From positions 1 to 35,207 of the forward strand of contig JAUILL010000034.1 in the NCBI GenBank assembly GCA_030433335.1: a stretch of DNA of 35,207 nucleotides, given 5' to 3'. Made by a program: the position numbers and the translations under genes. The DNA comes from Alphaproteobacteria bacterium. GTDB lineage: Bacteria; Pseudomonadota; Alphaproteobacteria; Rhodobacterales; Rhodobacteraceae. Below, piece by piece: positions 23,052 to 31,276 of this stretch. Each line of letters begins with the position of its first letter. The first letter of the stretch is position 1. Under the pieces are notes generated by a model. It was given only the letters and a program-made list of their open reading frames with translations, was not told the origin of the DNA and searched no databases.

Positions 23052-25301
23052 ACTTTCGTCTGTGCTGGCTGCCTCCAAGGGCGCCATCGGGTCGCGCGTC
23101 AGCCACTCGATCAAAGGCCGCAATTTGCGCAAACGCACAGGTTTGGTGAGAACGGGAATGTGATGCTCTGTGCCGATCTTGAGCAGGTGATCGCCGCGAT
23201 CTGCGGTAATCATAATCGCAGGCACCTGCATTGCCGTCAGCTGCCGGACAGCTTTGATCGCATTGATCCCAGTGTCCGTCGCCCCGAGTTGGTAGTCCGC
23301 CAAGATAATGTCCGGCGGGATACCCATATCGCGCACATGGCGCAACGCCTCTGCCGTAGAACTGGCCCCGAGCACCGAGGCACCCCATTGCTCCAGCTTC
23401 TTGACCATGGCGAATTGGACCGACGGGTCATCTTCGACCACCAGAACAATCAGGTCCATCGTTTTGGATTCATTTACATTAACCGGAACGCGCTCTTCGA
23501 TTTGGACAGGTTGGATAGCGACCCGCGCCATGCGGATTGAAAAGACCGACCCGACCCCCGGCTTGGACTTCACCCAGACCTGATGGCCCATATGTCTACA
23601 GGTGCGTTCGACGATCGACAGACCAAGTCCAACCCCAGAGCCGATCGGCACATTCCCGGCCCGCGTGAACTCCTCAAAGATCTTGGACTGGTCTTTCAGG
23701 GTGATCCCGATACCCGTATCCCAGACCTCGAGCACCACTTCGTCGCCGCGACGGCGGCAGCCGACCAGCACACGCCCCCCTTCTGGCGTGTACTGGATCG
23801 CGTTCACCACAAGGTTCTGGATCGACCGCAGCAGGTAAACCGGATCGGACCGGACAAAGACCATGGCGGGCACGATATCCAGCCGCACGCCCTTCTTCTC
23901 GGCCACGCGCATCTGGTCCTCGTAGACCCCCTGCATCAAGGTTCCGAGGCACACGTTCGAAGGCTGCAGAGCGCTGGCATCCGCACTATCGAGCCGCGAG
24001 ATATCCAGCAGCGCATGCAGCAGTTGCTCGGTCGAGGTGAAAGACGACTGGAGCCGTTTCACCATCGGATGCACGGGCTCGCCTTTGGTCGCTTCCTTGA
24101 TCGTCGAAATCAGCAGTTTGGCCGCATTGATTGGTTGCAGCAGGTCGTGGCTGGCCGCCGCCAGAAAGCGGGTTTTCGAGGAGACCGCAGCTTCGGCCGC
24201 CTCCTTGGCAACGCGCAACTTTTCTTCGACGCGGGCTTTTTCTTCGTACTGTTCCCGCAGACGGGCATTGGCTTCGGTCAGTTCGGCTGTCCGCTCGGCT
24301 ACGCGGTTTTCCAACATCTCGGCAGTGCGGATTTCGGCGGAAACGTCGCCTAGATCGACCACGAAGCCACCATCCGGCAGAACATGGGAATGCATATCCA
24401 AAATACGCCCGTTGGCGTGACGCAGACGCGACCGGAAGCGCCCTTGTTTCCGCAACCGCTCCATCCAGAACGGCACATCAAAGGCATCCTCGTCCTCAAA
24501 CACTGCGTGGGACTTCACATGCCGCACAATCAGGTCCAGCTCCGAGCCGGTCTGGAGCAGGGTATAGGGCAATCCCAACAGCTGGCGGAACCGCTGGTTG
24601 TACATCTTGACCCGTCCGTCCGCGTCAAAGGTACAGACGCCCGAGGTCATGTTCTGGAACACCGCCTGCAAATAGGTCGCCTGACGGTCGATCAGATTTT
24701 CCTTTTCGCTGCGGTTCTGGCGCACGATCCGGCTGATATCGGTCAGCAGGATCACGATATTGTCTTCGCTGGTGCGTTGCAGATTCACTTGGAAAAAGCG
24801 GTCCCCCACCAGTTCAGCCACCACCGCATTTACGGCAGCCCCGACCGCCGAGCGCCGCACCTGCGCCAAAGCGCCAAAGAGGCGCCCGTCTGTGCCGACG
24901 AGGTCCTCGCTCGAGAGCATCGCCTCGATATAATCGTCAATCTCCAGCCCCGGCTGAATACGTGCCGAAATGTCGGGAAGCAGCATCTGAAAGAGTTCAT
25001 TGCTGACTTCTAGGCGGCAGCGGTTGAACAGGGCAAAGCCGCCCTCCATCGCGGCCAAAGCACTGGTCAGGTTCTTGCGTATGCGCTCGCGTTCGATCCG
25101 GACGTTGGCGAGTTCCGAGGTCGTCCGCGCGAGATCACGCGACTGTTCTTGCATTTTGTCTTGCATTGAAATCGCAGATTGGAATGTCGCGAAAGCCGAA
25201 TTCCCCAGCTCGTGCTGGTGGTTCATCCGGCGGATCAGCGCGTCAATGATCTTGGCCTGCTTCCGGATCTGCTCCTGCGGGCTGTCGGCAGGATCGATCA
25301 A
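23043..25301 (-). CDS. Hybrid sensor histidine kinase (NahK/ErcS'-like)
   Basis: This 752-residue protein has an N-terminal coiled coil, two PAS-like regions (about 80-200 and 210-330), a second coiled coil (330-375) and the phosphoacceptor helix AASHDLLQPINAAK with His385. An HATPase domain follows (N box around residue 500, DTGIG at about 528), then a C-terminal receiver with Asp669 (ILADYQL) and Lys720. No membrane segment is present, so it is cytoplasmic. The order matches the NahK/ErcS' kinases, which have no transmembrane region. The TTG at 25301 has GGAGG seven bases upstream and overlaps the FIST stop as TTGA. The HDLLQP box is typical of this group. It probably signals to the LuxR-type regulator of the same operon. 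Confidence 0.88.
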   Translation of the reverse strand: MIDPADSPQEQIRKQAKIIDALIRRMNHQHELGNSAFATFQSAISMQDKMQEQSRDLARTTSELANVRIERERIRKNLTSALAAMEGGFALFNRCRLEVSNELFQMLLPDISARIQPGLEIDDYIEAMLSSEDLVGTDGRLFGALAQVRRSAVGAAVNAVVAELVGDRFFQVNLQRTSEDNIVILLTDISRIVRQNRSEKENLIDRQATYLQAVFQNMTSGVCTFDADGRVKMYNQRFRQLLGLPYTLLQTGSELDLIVRHVKSHAVFEDEDAFDVPFWMERLRKQGRFRSRLRHANGRILDMHSHVLPDGGFVVDLGDVSAEIRTAEMLENRVAERTAELTEANARLREQYEEKARVEEKLRVAKEAAEAAVSSKTRFLAAASHDLLQPINAAKLLISTIKEATKGEPVHPMVKRLQSSFTSTEQLLHALLDISRLDSADASALQPSNVCLGTLMQGVYEDQMRVAEKKGVRLDIVPAMVFVRSDPVYLLRSIQNLVVNAIQYTPEGGRVLVGCRRRGDEVVLEVWDTGIGITLKDQSKIFEEFTRAGNVPIGSGVGLGLSIVERTCRHMGHQVWVKSKPGVGSVFSIRMARVAIQPVQIEERVPVNVNESKTMDLIVLVVEDDPSVQFAMVKKLEQWGASVLGASSTAEALRHVRDMGIPPDIILADYQLGATDTGINAIKAVRQLTAMQVPAIMITADRGDHLLKIGTEHHIPVLTKPVRLRKLRPLIEWLTRDPMAPLEAASTDESRQ

Positions 25302-26455
25302 TGCAGATCCTCCGGCGTATGCTCGAAGAACGCGACACCCACGAAGGTCTGGTTCACATGGACCCCGCAATGCTGCTCGCCATATGTGTTGAATCCCAAG
25401 ACGTTATGCTTGCGAAAAACCGCAGAGACATCATCCAGCATCCCCTTCTGGGTGAACTCCAGCTTCCGCAAAATGCAGTCAAACCCGAGGATAAAGTCTG
25501 GCGTCTGTCCGGCACTGCCCTTAAGCCCCAGCCCGGCCTCCAGCGCATTAATGATCTCGGTCCCAGTCCCCAAAGTCAGCACGAGCCCATCATCAATCGC
25601 CCCCATAAAAGAAAGACCATGATTGGCCTCGACAGAGTGGATCGCACGAACGTGGAAGTTCGCATTCTGCCGGACCAGAACAGGGTTCTCGGCAAAGACT
25701 TCAGGCGACAGATCATCGACTGCGACCCCGATCTTGCGCGCATATTCCAAAGCGGCGGGCGCGCCATTCAGTTCCAGCACGATCCGCTCTTCGGGCAGTG
25801 CATCGGTGACCACCATCAAAGTCTCGGTCGGGCGGAAATGATCGAAGCCTACGCCGGCGAAATCCAGCGCGGTTTCGATCAAGAGCATCAGTGCGGCACC
25901 GGAATGAAACTTGCCCCCGTGCAATACAAAGGTCTCTTGGAACTTCAACCCGTCGCCAGCGGAGCCCCCGTAGATCGGGATTTCGCCGAGGCACAGTTGC
26001 AGGGTCGAGACCAGCAGATCCTCTTGCTTCGACACCCCGTCGCACAGCACCAGGCCCAACCGGCGCCACCCTGCGGTGCGCTGGAATTGGGTCTTCAAGC
26101 GGTCGACCTTTTGGCTGAGCTCGCGCATCGGAAAATCACGCAGATGCTCGATAAACATCGAAGCGCATCGGAAATACCGACGCGGAAACGCGATCAGCAT
26201 CAACGCGCCCGTCTCGTAGCCTTCGGGCGTAATCTGGCCCGCCGTCGTGCAGCCGAAAACCGGCACGCCCCCCATCTGGCGTTCAAGCTCGCTCGCCAGA
26301 ACTTCGCGGTCCAGATGATCAGGGACAAAGGCCATGACAAAGCATGTCGCACGCCGATCCACCTGCGCGACCGCTTCGGTTACAGCCTCGGTCGCGGTGG
26401 CGGCGCGGGACAGGGCCACACGCACGAACCGCGCCGTGTTAGGTTGGTCTAGCAT
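25298..26455 (-). CDS. FIST-domain sensor protein (NosP-like)
   Basis: This 385-residue cytoplasmic protein has a FIST N domain (GVPVFGCTTAGQITPEGY, then IPIYGGSAGDG near residue 160) and a FIST C domain (EYARKIGV to the end, with VEANHGLSFMGAIDDG). FIST proteins sense small ligands and partner with kinases. In Pseudomonas and relatives the FIST protein NosP binds haem and nitric oxide and is encoded beside the kinase NahK. The same neighbourhood is seen here, with the kinase start overlapping this stop. Whether this copy binds haem or NO cannot be told from sequence. The gene follows the response regulator by two bases. Confidence 0.85.
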   Translation of the reverse strand: MLDQPNTARFVRVALSRAATATEAVTEAVAQVDRRATCFVMAFVPDHLDREVLASELERQMGGVPVFGCTTAGQITPEGYETGALMLIAFPRRYFRCASMFIEHLRDFPMRELSQKVDRLKTQFQRTAGWRRLGLVLCDGVSKQEDLLVSTLQLCLGEIPIYGGSAGDGLKFQETFVLHGGKFHSGAALMLLIETALDFAGVGFDHFRPTETLMVVTDALPEERIVLELNGAPAALEYARKIGVAVDDLSPEVFAENPVLVRQNANFHVRAIHSVEANHGLSFMGAIDDGLVLTLGTGTEIINALEAGLGLKGSAGQTPDFILGFDCILRKLEFTQKGMLDDVSAVFRKHNVLGFNTYGEQHCGVHVNQTFVGVAFFEHTPEDLH

Positions 26456-26457
26456 CG

Positions 26458-27168
26458 TTAATGGGTCAGGAATGCAAGCGCATCGGGATCAGCGCCGTGC
26501 CCTGCCGCCAGAGAGCTTTCCATCATCATTGCGGCCTGAGTGCGGTTCTGCACCCCAAGTCGGCGCAGCAAGGCCGTGATGTGGGCTTTAACAGTGGCCT
26601 CGGCGAGACAGAGTTCATAGGCGATTTGCTTGTTCGCTTTGCCGGAACAGATCAATCGCATGATCTTCTGCTGTTGCGGGGTCAGTTCGTCCAGCTTTGT
26701 ACCGGTCACCCGCTCGACCTCGGCACTGGCGTCAGACTTTTTATAAGCGGTTGGCAAGTAACGCTCGCCCGCCAAGACAGCGCTTACGACCTCACGCAAT
26801 ATCTCGGAACAAGCGTCTTTCGGCAGGAAACCGGCCGCCCCTTTTTCCATTAGCGCATGCACGACGTCATTCGACGTAAGAGACGAAATCACAAGGATCG
26901 GCAGATCCGGCATACGTTCGCGCAGAGAGAGAAACCCAGAGATGCCAAGCACATCCGGCAATTTCAGATCAAACATCACAAGGTCTGGCTGGCATCCGTC
27001 ATCGAGGGCCTTCAAGGCGGCCCGTAATGACCGCGCGGACGTAATCTCGCATTCGGGGTTTTCGCTCCGCAGAGCCGCCGCCAAAGCATCGCTGTATAGT
27101 GGATGATCGTCTACAATCAGGACAGAACACGCCTGCCCAGTCGACCCCGCCGCTGGTTCCTGAATCAT
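26458..27168 (-). CDS. LuxR-family response regulator (ErcR/AgmR-like)
   Basis: This 236-residue NarL/FixJ-type regulator has a receiver domain with acidic residues 20-21 (IVDDHPL), the phosphoacceptor Asp67 (VMFDLKLPD) and a conserved lysine in GFLPKDA. A LuxR helix-turn-helix follows (LTPQQQKIMRLICSGKANK, then LAEATVKAHI and LLRRLGVQNR). Related regulators (ErcR/AgmR) switch on PQQ-dependent alcohol oxidation. It is the first gene of an operon with the FIST protein and hybrid kinase. A GGAGGAAAATTCA site precedes the ATG. The xox operon is the likeliest target, by context. Confidence 0.88.
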   Translation of the reverse strand: MIQEPAAGSTGQACSVLIVDDHPLYSDALAAALRSENPECEITSARSLRAALKALDDGCQPDLVMFDLKLPDVLGISGFLSLRERMPDLPILVISSLTSNDVVHALMEKGAAGFLPKDACSEILREVVSAVLAGERYLPTAYKKSDASAEVERVTGTKLDELTPQQQKIMRLICSGKANKQIAYELCLAEATVKAHITALLRRLGVQNRTQAAMMMESSLAAGHGADPDALAFLTH

Positions 27169-27266
27169 TGAATTTTCCTCCCTGACGGGGAGCGTAACCG
27201 ATGATTCTAGAAAAGCACCATAAAAATAGGCAGGTCCATTCGGATTTTACTCAGTCCAAGCGGTCA

Positions 27267-27908
27267 TTAGCTAGCCACTTCGGCCATTTCCCGCCTGCCA
27301 AGTGACCGGCTCCGGAAGTATGCATGGTGCGAAATGACATCCATGAGGTCAGGTGACAGGCAATCATAGGGCTCTAGCCCCAAAGAGCGCAATTGCGCCC
27401 GCAAAAATGGCATTTGATCCGCTGGAAAACCCGTTTCAAGCACAGAACTGACATAGGCCGCAAAGGTCGGTGCCGCCCACCCTGCATCCTTGGAGAGCTC
27501 GGTGTGAACAAAGTCGAGCCCATAAAAGCTATGCGAAGGCGTCTCGATCCGGCCCACCATATGAACCCCGCAGTCACGACAGGCGTAGCGGCGGATCACC
27601 GATGATGGATCAACCACACCAAGCTTATCGCCATTCTCGACCACCGCGACCGCTTCTCGCGGGACCACGGCAATCTGCGAGAACAATGCGCCATCAGGTT
27701 TCCAACACCGGCTACACCCGCAAAGGTGGTTGTGCTGGACCTGAGCGTCCACACGGACAACAATCGGGCTGTCCTGACACTGACAACTCAAATGGCCGCC
27801 GCCGAAAGCCCCCTCGTGGGGTGCCTCACGCTTGGCAGCGCGGGGGTGGATCACCCTGCTTTGACCATCAAATCCGCGAAGTACACTGTCCCGGTCAATC
27901 CGTCCCAT
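27267..27908 (-). CDS. gfa: S-(hydroxymethyl)glutathione synthase (Gfa)
   Basis: This 213-residue cytoplasmic enzyme promotes the reaction of formaldehyde with glutathione, feeding FlhA. Seven cysteines follow the Gfa zinc-binding pattern: 42 and 44 (SCQC), 63, 65 and 68 (CGCSRC), and 110 and 113 (ACRDC). The stretches HNHLCGCSRCWKPDGALFSQ and HSFYGLDFVHTELS and the C-terminal LGLEPYDCLSPDLMD are diagnostic for full-length Gfa rather than short GFA-domain proteins. It is about 20 residues longer than the Paracoccus enzyme, mostly at the N-terminus. GGAGA precedes the ATG. With flhA and fghA in the same window it completes the formaldehyde-to-formate route. Confidence 0.93.
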   Translation of the reverse strand: MGRIDRDSVLRGFDGQSRVIHPRAAKREAPHEGAFGGGHLSCQCQDSPIVVRVDAQVQHNHLCGCSRCWKPDGALFSQIAVVPREAVAVVENGDKLGVVDPSSVIRRYACRDCGVHMVGRIETPSHSFYGLDFVHTELSKDAGWAAPTFAAYVSSVLETGFPADQMPFLRAQLRSLGLEPYDCLSPDLMDVISHHAYFRSRSLGRREMAEVAS

Positions 27909-28106
27909 CTCTGTCTCCTACGTTGATCAGGGTCGCCGATCCAGACTGAAGACCTATGGCATATCAAACAATTCAGCATAAAGTATCGGCCTGCTGGAAC
28001 GGCAGTTTTCGAATGCGGGGTCACCGACGCCGAACGTATGATTTCCGTGAAACGCCATGACCTTAGAACCGAGGAAAATCATTTTCAGATTTTTTCGAAT
28101 TTCCGC

Positions 28107-28134
28107 TTGCGCCCAACGAATGCTCTTATATAAA
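28107..28134 (+). promoter_or_regulatory. tRNA-Asn promoter
   Basis: TTGCGC (28107-28112) and TATAAA (28129-28134) are 16 bases apart, and the -10 ends 18 bases before the tRNA. The upstream region is T-rich (28081-28103), like an UP element. Spacing and position fit a strong tRNA promoter. Confidence 0.55.
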
Positions 28135-28152
28135 GCGCTTCATCTACAGTGT

Positions 28153-28227
28153 TCCGGCGTAGCTCAGCGGTAGAGCAGTTGACTGTTAATCAATTGGTCG
28201 TAGGTTCGATCCCTACCGCCGGAGCCA
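28153..28227 (+). tRNA. tRNA-Asn (GTT)
   Basis: The 75-base gene folds as a standard cloverleaf. The acceptor arm TCCGGCG pairs with CGCCGGA, the D arm is GCTC-agcggta-GAGC, and the anticodon loop CTGTTAA carries GTT. The T arm GTAGG-ttcgatc-CCTAC is perfect, and CCA is encoded (28225-28227). No integrase or duplicated 3' end was seen nearby, so there is no sign that it serves as an insertion site in this window. Confidence 0.97.
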
Positions 28228-28410
28228 CTGAAAATCCCCAAAAATCAATGACTTGCAGAACATAGCTCTTCTGTAGCTTCCGTGGTGTTTACGCCGGCTG
28301 TCAGCGTCCTTTGGTATGCCCTGTGCCATGTCCCCCCGTCGAAACAGACAGACCCGCTTTTACAGCCCATCACAAAGTTTTCGCTTGCACTCTTGGCTTC
28401 CCTAGTCTTT

Positions 28411-28440
28411 TTGTCGGAAATTAAAGCTGACTGTTATGAT
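28411..28440 (+). promoter_or_regulatory. Promoter of the siderophore-transport operon
   Basis: TTGTCG (28411-28416) and TATGAT (28435-28440) are separated by 18 bases, 41 bases before the substrate-binding protein start. No clear Fur, Irr or RirA-type iron box could be recognised around it by eye. Confidence 0.5.
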
Positions 28441-28481
28441 CAACTTTTACACCCGACATTCCGACCATCAAGGAGCTTTGG

Positions 28482-29384
28482 ATGAAACCCCTCTTTGCCG
28501 CCCTTGCCCTGACTGCCATTCCTGTCGCTGCACTCGCCGAGACTGTGACCGTAGATACAGCAACCGGTCCGCAATCCGCGCCCATAAACCCCGCCAAAGT
28601 CGTCGCACTGGACCTGTCGGCCATCGACACCCTGAACGCTCTCGGGGTCGAGATTGCGGCTATTCCTGACATCACCCCTCCCGCCTATCTGGCTGAGGCG
28701 ACACAAGATTTGCCAACTGTTGGCACTCTGTTCGAACCAGACTTCGAGGCTCTGGCCGTGATGGCGCCTGATCTGGTCATCGCGGGTGGTCGTTCGCAGC
28801 CCAAGGTCCAGGCGATCTCTGCCGTTGCCCCGACGCTGGACATGACAATCGCGCCGGAAAATCTGGTGGATCAGGCTAAATCGCGGATTGCTGCCTATGG
28901 CGCGATCTTTGGCCTTTCGCCCGAAGCGGATGCTCTGAAACAAGAATTGGACACCGCTCTCGCCGATGCCAAAGCTGCGGCGGCGGGTAAAGGCGATGCG
29001 CTGATCCTGCTGACGAACGGCGGCAAAGTCTCTGCCTATGGGGACAAGTCGCGCTTTGGCTGGCTGCACACCGAAGTCGGTCTGCCCGAAGCCTACCCCG
29101 ATGTCGAAGACGGCAAACATGGCGAGGCGGTCTCGTTCGAGTTTATCGCAGAGGTCGATCCTGACTGGATTTTTGTCGTAGATCGCAGTGCAGCCATTGG
29201 CCAAGAGGCCGAAGCAGCTGCCGTTACCCTCGACAACCCTTTGGTTACTGGCACCAAAGCCGGAAAAAGCGGCCAGATCATCTACTTGGACTCAGTACCG
29301 CTGTATCTAGCGGGCGGCGGTGTTCAATCGATGACTCTGACCCTCGACCAGATTGAAAAAGCACTCAGCGACACCAACAGCTGA
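28482..29384 (+). CDS. Siderophore ABC transporter substrate-binding protein
   Basis: This 300-residue periplasmic protein has a Sec signal ending ALA and no lipobox. It is a class III (helical-backbone) binding protein: KVVALDLSAIDTLNALGVEI opens the first lobe, a long alpha helix links the lobes (residues 120-170), and FEFIAEVDPDWIFVVDRS lies in the second. It looks closest to catecholate/petrobactin-type binders (FepB, CeuE, YclQ). It is the first gene of a four-gene importer, eight bases before the first permease. A TonB-dependent receptor is not present in the window. The ligand, whether an iron siderophore or another metal chelate, cannot be settled here. Confidence 0.88.
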   Translation: MKPLFAALALTAIPVAALAETVTVDTATGPQSAPINPAKVVALDLSAIDTLNALGVEIAAIPDITPPAYLAEATQDLPTVGTLFEPDFEALAVMAPDLVIAGGRSQPKVQAISAVAPTLDMTIAPENLVDQAKSRIAAYGAIFGLSPEADALKQELDTALADAKAAAAGKGDALILLTNGGKVSAYGDKSRFGWLHTEVGLPEAYPDVEDGKHGEAVSFEFIAEVDPDWIFVVDRSAAIGQEAEAAAVTLDNPLVTGTKAGKSGQIIYLDSVPLYLAGGGVQSMTLTLDQIEKALSDTNS

Positions 29385-29391
29385 TAGATCC

Positions 29392-30339
29392 ATGCGCGGC
29401 CCGCTTTTCGCTAGCTTTATTTTCGCGTGTCTGGTTCTGGCAAGCTGCTTGATCGGCGTCGCAGGATTGTTCGATGGCGAGATCGATCAATCCATGCTGC
29501 TCGCCGTGAGCCGCCTGCCCCGCACGTTCGCTGCGCTTTTGGCCGGTGCCGGATTGGCGCTGGCTGGCGTGGTCGTGCAGATGAGCGTTCAGAACCGCAT
29601 GGTTGAACCGGGCCTTGTGGGCACTCCGGAGTCGGCCATGCTCGGGCTACTGGGCATCACGCTGCTTGCGCCCGGTGCGGCCCTGATGACCAAGATGACG
29701 GTCGCCGCCCTTGCGGCCCTGATCGGGACGCTCGGGTTTCTGATGCTGGCGCGTCATGTCCCGCGGCGCGATCCCGTTTTGCTGCCTTTGGTCGGCCTGA
29801 TCTACAGTGGGATCATCGGTGCCGCCGTCCTGTGGATGGCGTGGGTCACAGACCTGTTGCAGTTCATTGGCACGTGGCAAAGCGGTGAATTCTCCGGCGT
29901 ACTCCAAGGACGCTATGAGTTGCTATGGATCGTGGCTGTGATCGCTGGACTTCTCTGGCTGGTTGCAGACCGCATTACTTTGCTCGGTCTCGGCGAGGAT
30001 GCCGCGCGCAGTCTTGGCCTGAACTACAGGCAAACCTTGCTCGTCGGCCTGATCCTCGTGGCGATCATTGTCTCTGTCGTGGTGGTGAGCGTTGGCTCCA
30101 TTCCTTTTGTCGGACTGGTCGTTCCCAATATCATCTCGCGCCTGCGGGGCGACAACCTAAGGCGCAACCTGCCCCTGATCGCGTGGGCAGGTGGGTCGCT
30201 GGTCTTGGCCTGCGATATCTTGGGCCGCCTACTTCGCTATCCCTATGAAATTCCGGCAGGCACGGTCTTTGCCGTTCTTGGCGCTGTCCTCTTTTTGTGG
30301 CTGCTTCATGCTTCCCCAAGGAAAGCGCGTCATGGTTAA
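29392..30339 (+). CDS. Siderophore ABC transporter permease 1 (FecCD family)
   Basis: This 315-residue inner-membrane protein has nine or ten hydrophobic segments. FecCD landmarks are visible: SRLPRTFAALLAGAGLALAGVVVQ near the N-terminus, the cytoplasmic coupling region LGLGEDAARSLGLN and, near the C-terminus, GSIPFVGLVVPNIISRLRG. It imports metal chelates with its partner permease and ATPase. The ATG at 29392 lies eight bases after the binding-protein stop and has a poor ribosome site, consistent with coupling. It overlaps the next permease by eight bases. Confidence 0.9.
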   Translation: MRGPLFASFIFACLVLASCLIGVAGLFDGEIDQSMLLAVSRLPRTFAALLAGAGLALAGVVVQMSVQNRMVEPGLVGTPESAMLGLLGITLLAPGAALMTKMTVAALAALIGTLGFLMLARHVPRRDPVLLPLVGLIYSGIIGAAVLWMAWVTDLLQFIGTWQSGEFSGVLQGRYELLWIVAVIAGLLWLVADRITLLGLGEDAARSLGLNYRQTLLVGLILVAIIVSVVVVSVGSIPFVGLVVPNIISRLRGDNLRRNLPLIAWAGGSLVLACDILGRLLRYPYEIPAGTVFAVLGAVLFLWLLHASPRKARHG

Positions 30340-31276
30340 AACCCGTCTTCTCCTCGTCTTTTTGACCTGCGCCGCGTTGGCCGCCTTGTTTCTAGGATGG
30401 AACCTGCGCGATCCCAAGCCGCTCATCCTGAGCCTGCGCGCAACCAAGCTTGGCGCATTGATAGTGGTGGGCGGCGCAATCGGCGCGGCAACTGTCATCT
30501 TCCAAACCATTACAGCCAATCGCCTCTTGACCCCCGGGATCGTGGGGTTCGACGCGCTGTTTATCTTCATGCAGACCATGCTGGTCCTGACACTCGGTGG
30601 CACCGGCTACGCAACCCTTCCGCATCTGGCGCAGTTCGGCACCGAGATCGCCACAATGGTCCTGACCGCACTTCTGCTCTTTGGTCTGATGCTGAAAAAG
30701 GGCACGCAGGACATGCTGCGTCTGATCCTGACAGGCGTTATTTTGGGCGTTCTTCTGCGTGGTCTGGCAGGCCTCGCGCAGCGTCTACTCGACCCAAGCG
30801 AATTCGCAATCGTGCAAGGGGCGAGCTTTGCCAGCTTTGGCGGCGTCGACAAAACCCAGCTCTGGATTGCACTCTGCCTGTTGGGGCTAAGCCTTCTGGC
30901 GTCCCTGCAGCTTGCGCGGCATCTGGACATTGTAGCCCTGGGCCGGACCACTGCGCAGTCCTTGGGGCTGGCCTATGATCGGGTTGTGCTCTATGCGCTT
31001 GGCCTTGTTGCCGTCTTGGTTGCGGTCTCGACGGCACTTGTCGGGCCTGTCACCTTCCTCGGGCTTCTTGCGGCCAGCCTTGCCTACGCCATCGTGCCCA
31101 CTTGGCGGCACGTTTATCTCATCCCCGCCGCGGCGCTTATAGGCGCGTCGATCCTCATCTTCGGACAATTTGTCTTCGAACGCTTGCTCGGACTGCAATC
31201 GACCCTTGCGGTCATTGTCGAGTTCGTCGGCGGCCTCTTGTTTCTTGCCCTCGTTCTTCGGAGGTCTCCTCGTTGA
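30332..31276 (+). CDS. Siderophore ABC transporter permease 2 (FecCD family)
   Basis: This 314-residue inner-membrane protein is a partner FecCD permease. Landmarks are RATKLGALIVVGGAIGAATVIFQ, the coupling segment LGRTTAQSLGLAYD, and LVGPVTFLGLLAASLAY. The family's usual first RxPR motif is reduced to RATKL, a divergence common in the second permease of YclNO-type systems. An AAGGAAA ribosome site precedes the ATG at 30332, within the end of permease 1. An earlier ATG at 30308 has no supporting site. The stop overlaps the TTG start of the ATPase. Confidence 0.88.
   Translation: MVKTRLLLVFLTCAALAALFLGWNLRDPKPLILSLRATKLGALIVVGGAIGAATVIFQTITANRLLTPGIVGFDALFIFMQTMLVLTLGGTGYATLPHLAQFGTEIATMVLTALLLFGLMLKKGTQDMLRLILTGVILGVLLRGLAGLAQRLLDPSEFAIVQGASFASFGGVDKTQLWIALCLLGLSLLASLQLARHLDIVALGRTTAQSLGLAYDRVVLYALGLVAVLVAVSTALVGPVTFLGLLAASLAYAIVPTWRHVYLIPAAALIGASILIFGQFVFERLLGLQSTLAVIVEFVGGLLFLALVLRRSPR

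Noticed and set aside
28075..28093. Inverted repeat AAAATC-n7-GATTTT upstream of the tRNA
   Set aside because: It is AT-only pairing of six bases in an AT-rich stretch and more likely part of an UP element than an operator or terminator.
28153..28481. Possible integration site at the 3' end of tRNA-Asn
   Set aside because: No repeat of the tRNA 3' end and no integrase or mobility gene was found in the window, and the flanking genes show no compositional break.
28282..28485. Small plus-strand frame between tRNA-Asn and the siderophore operon
   Set aside because: It has no ribosome site, covers the predicted promoter and runs into the start of the binding-protein gene in another frame.
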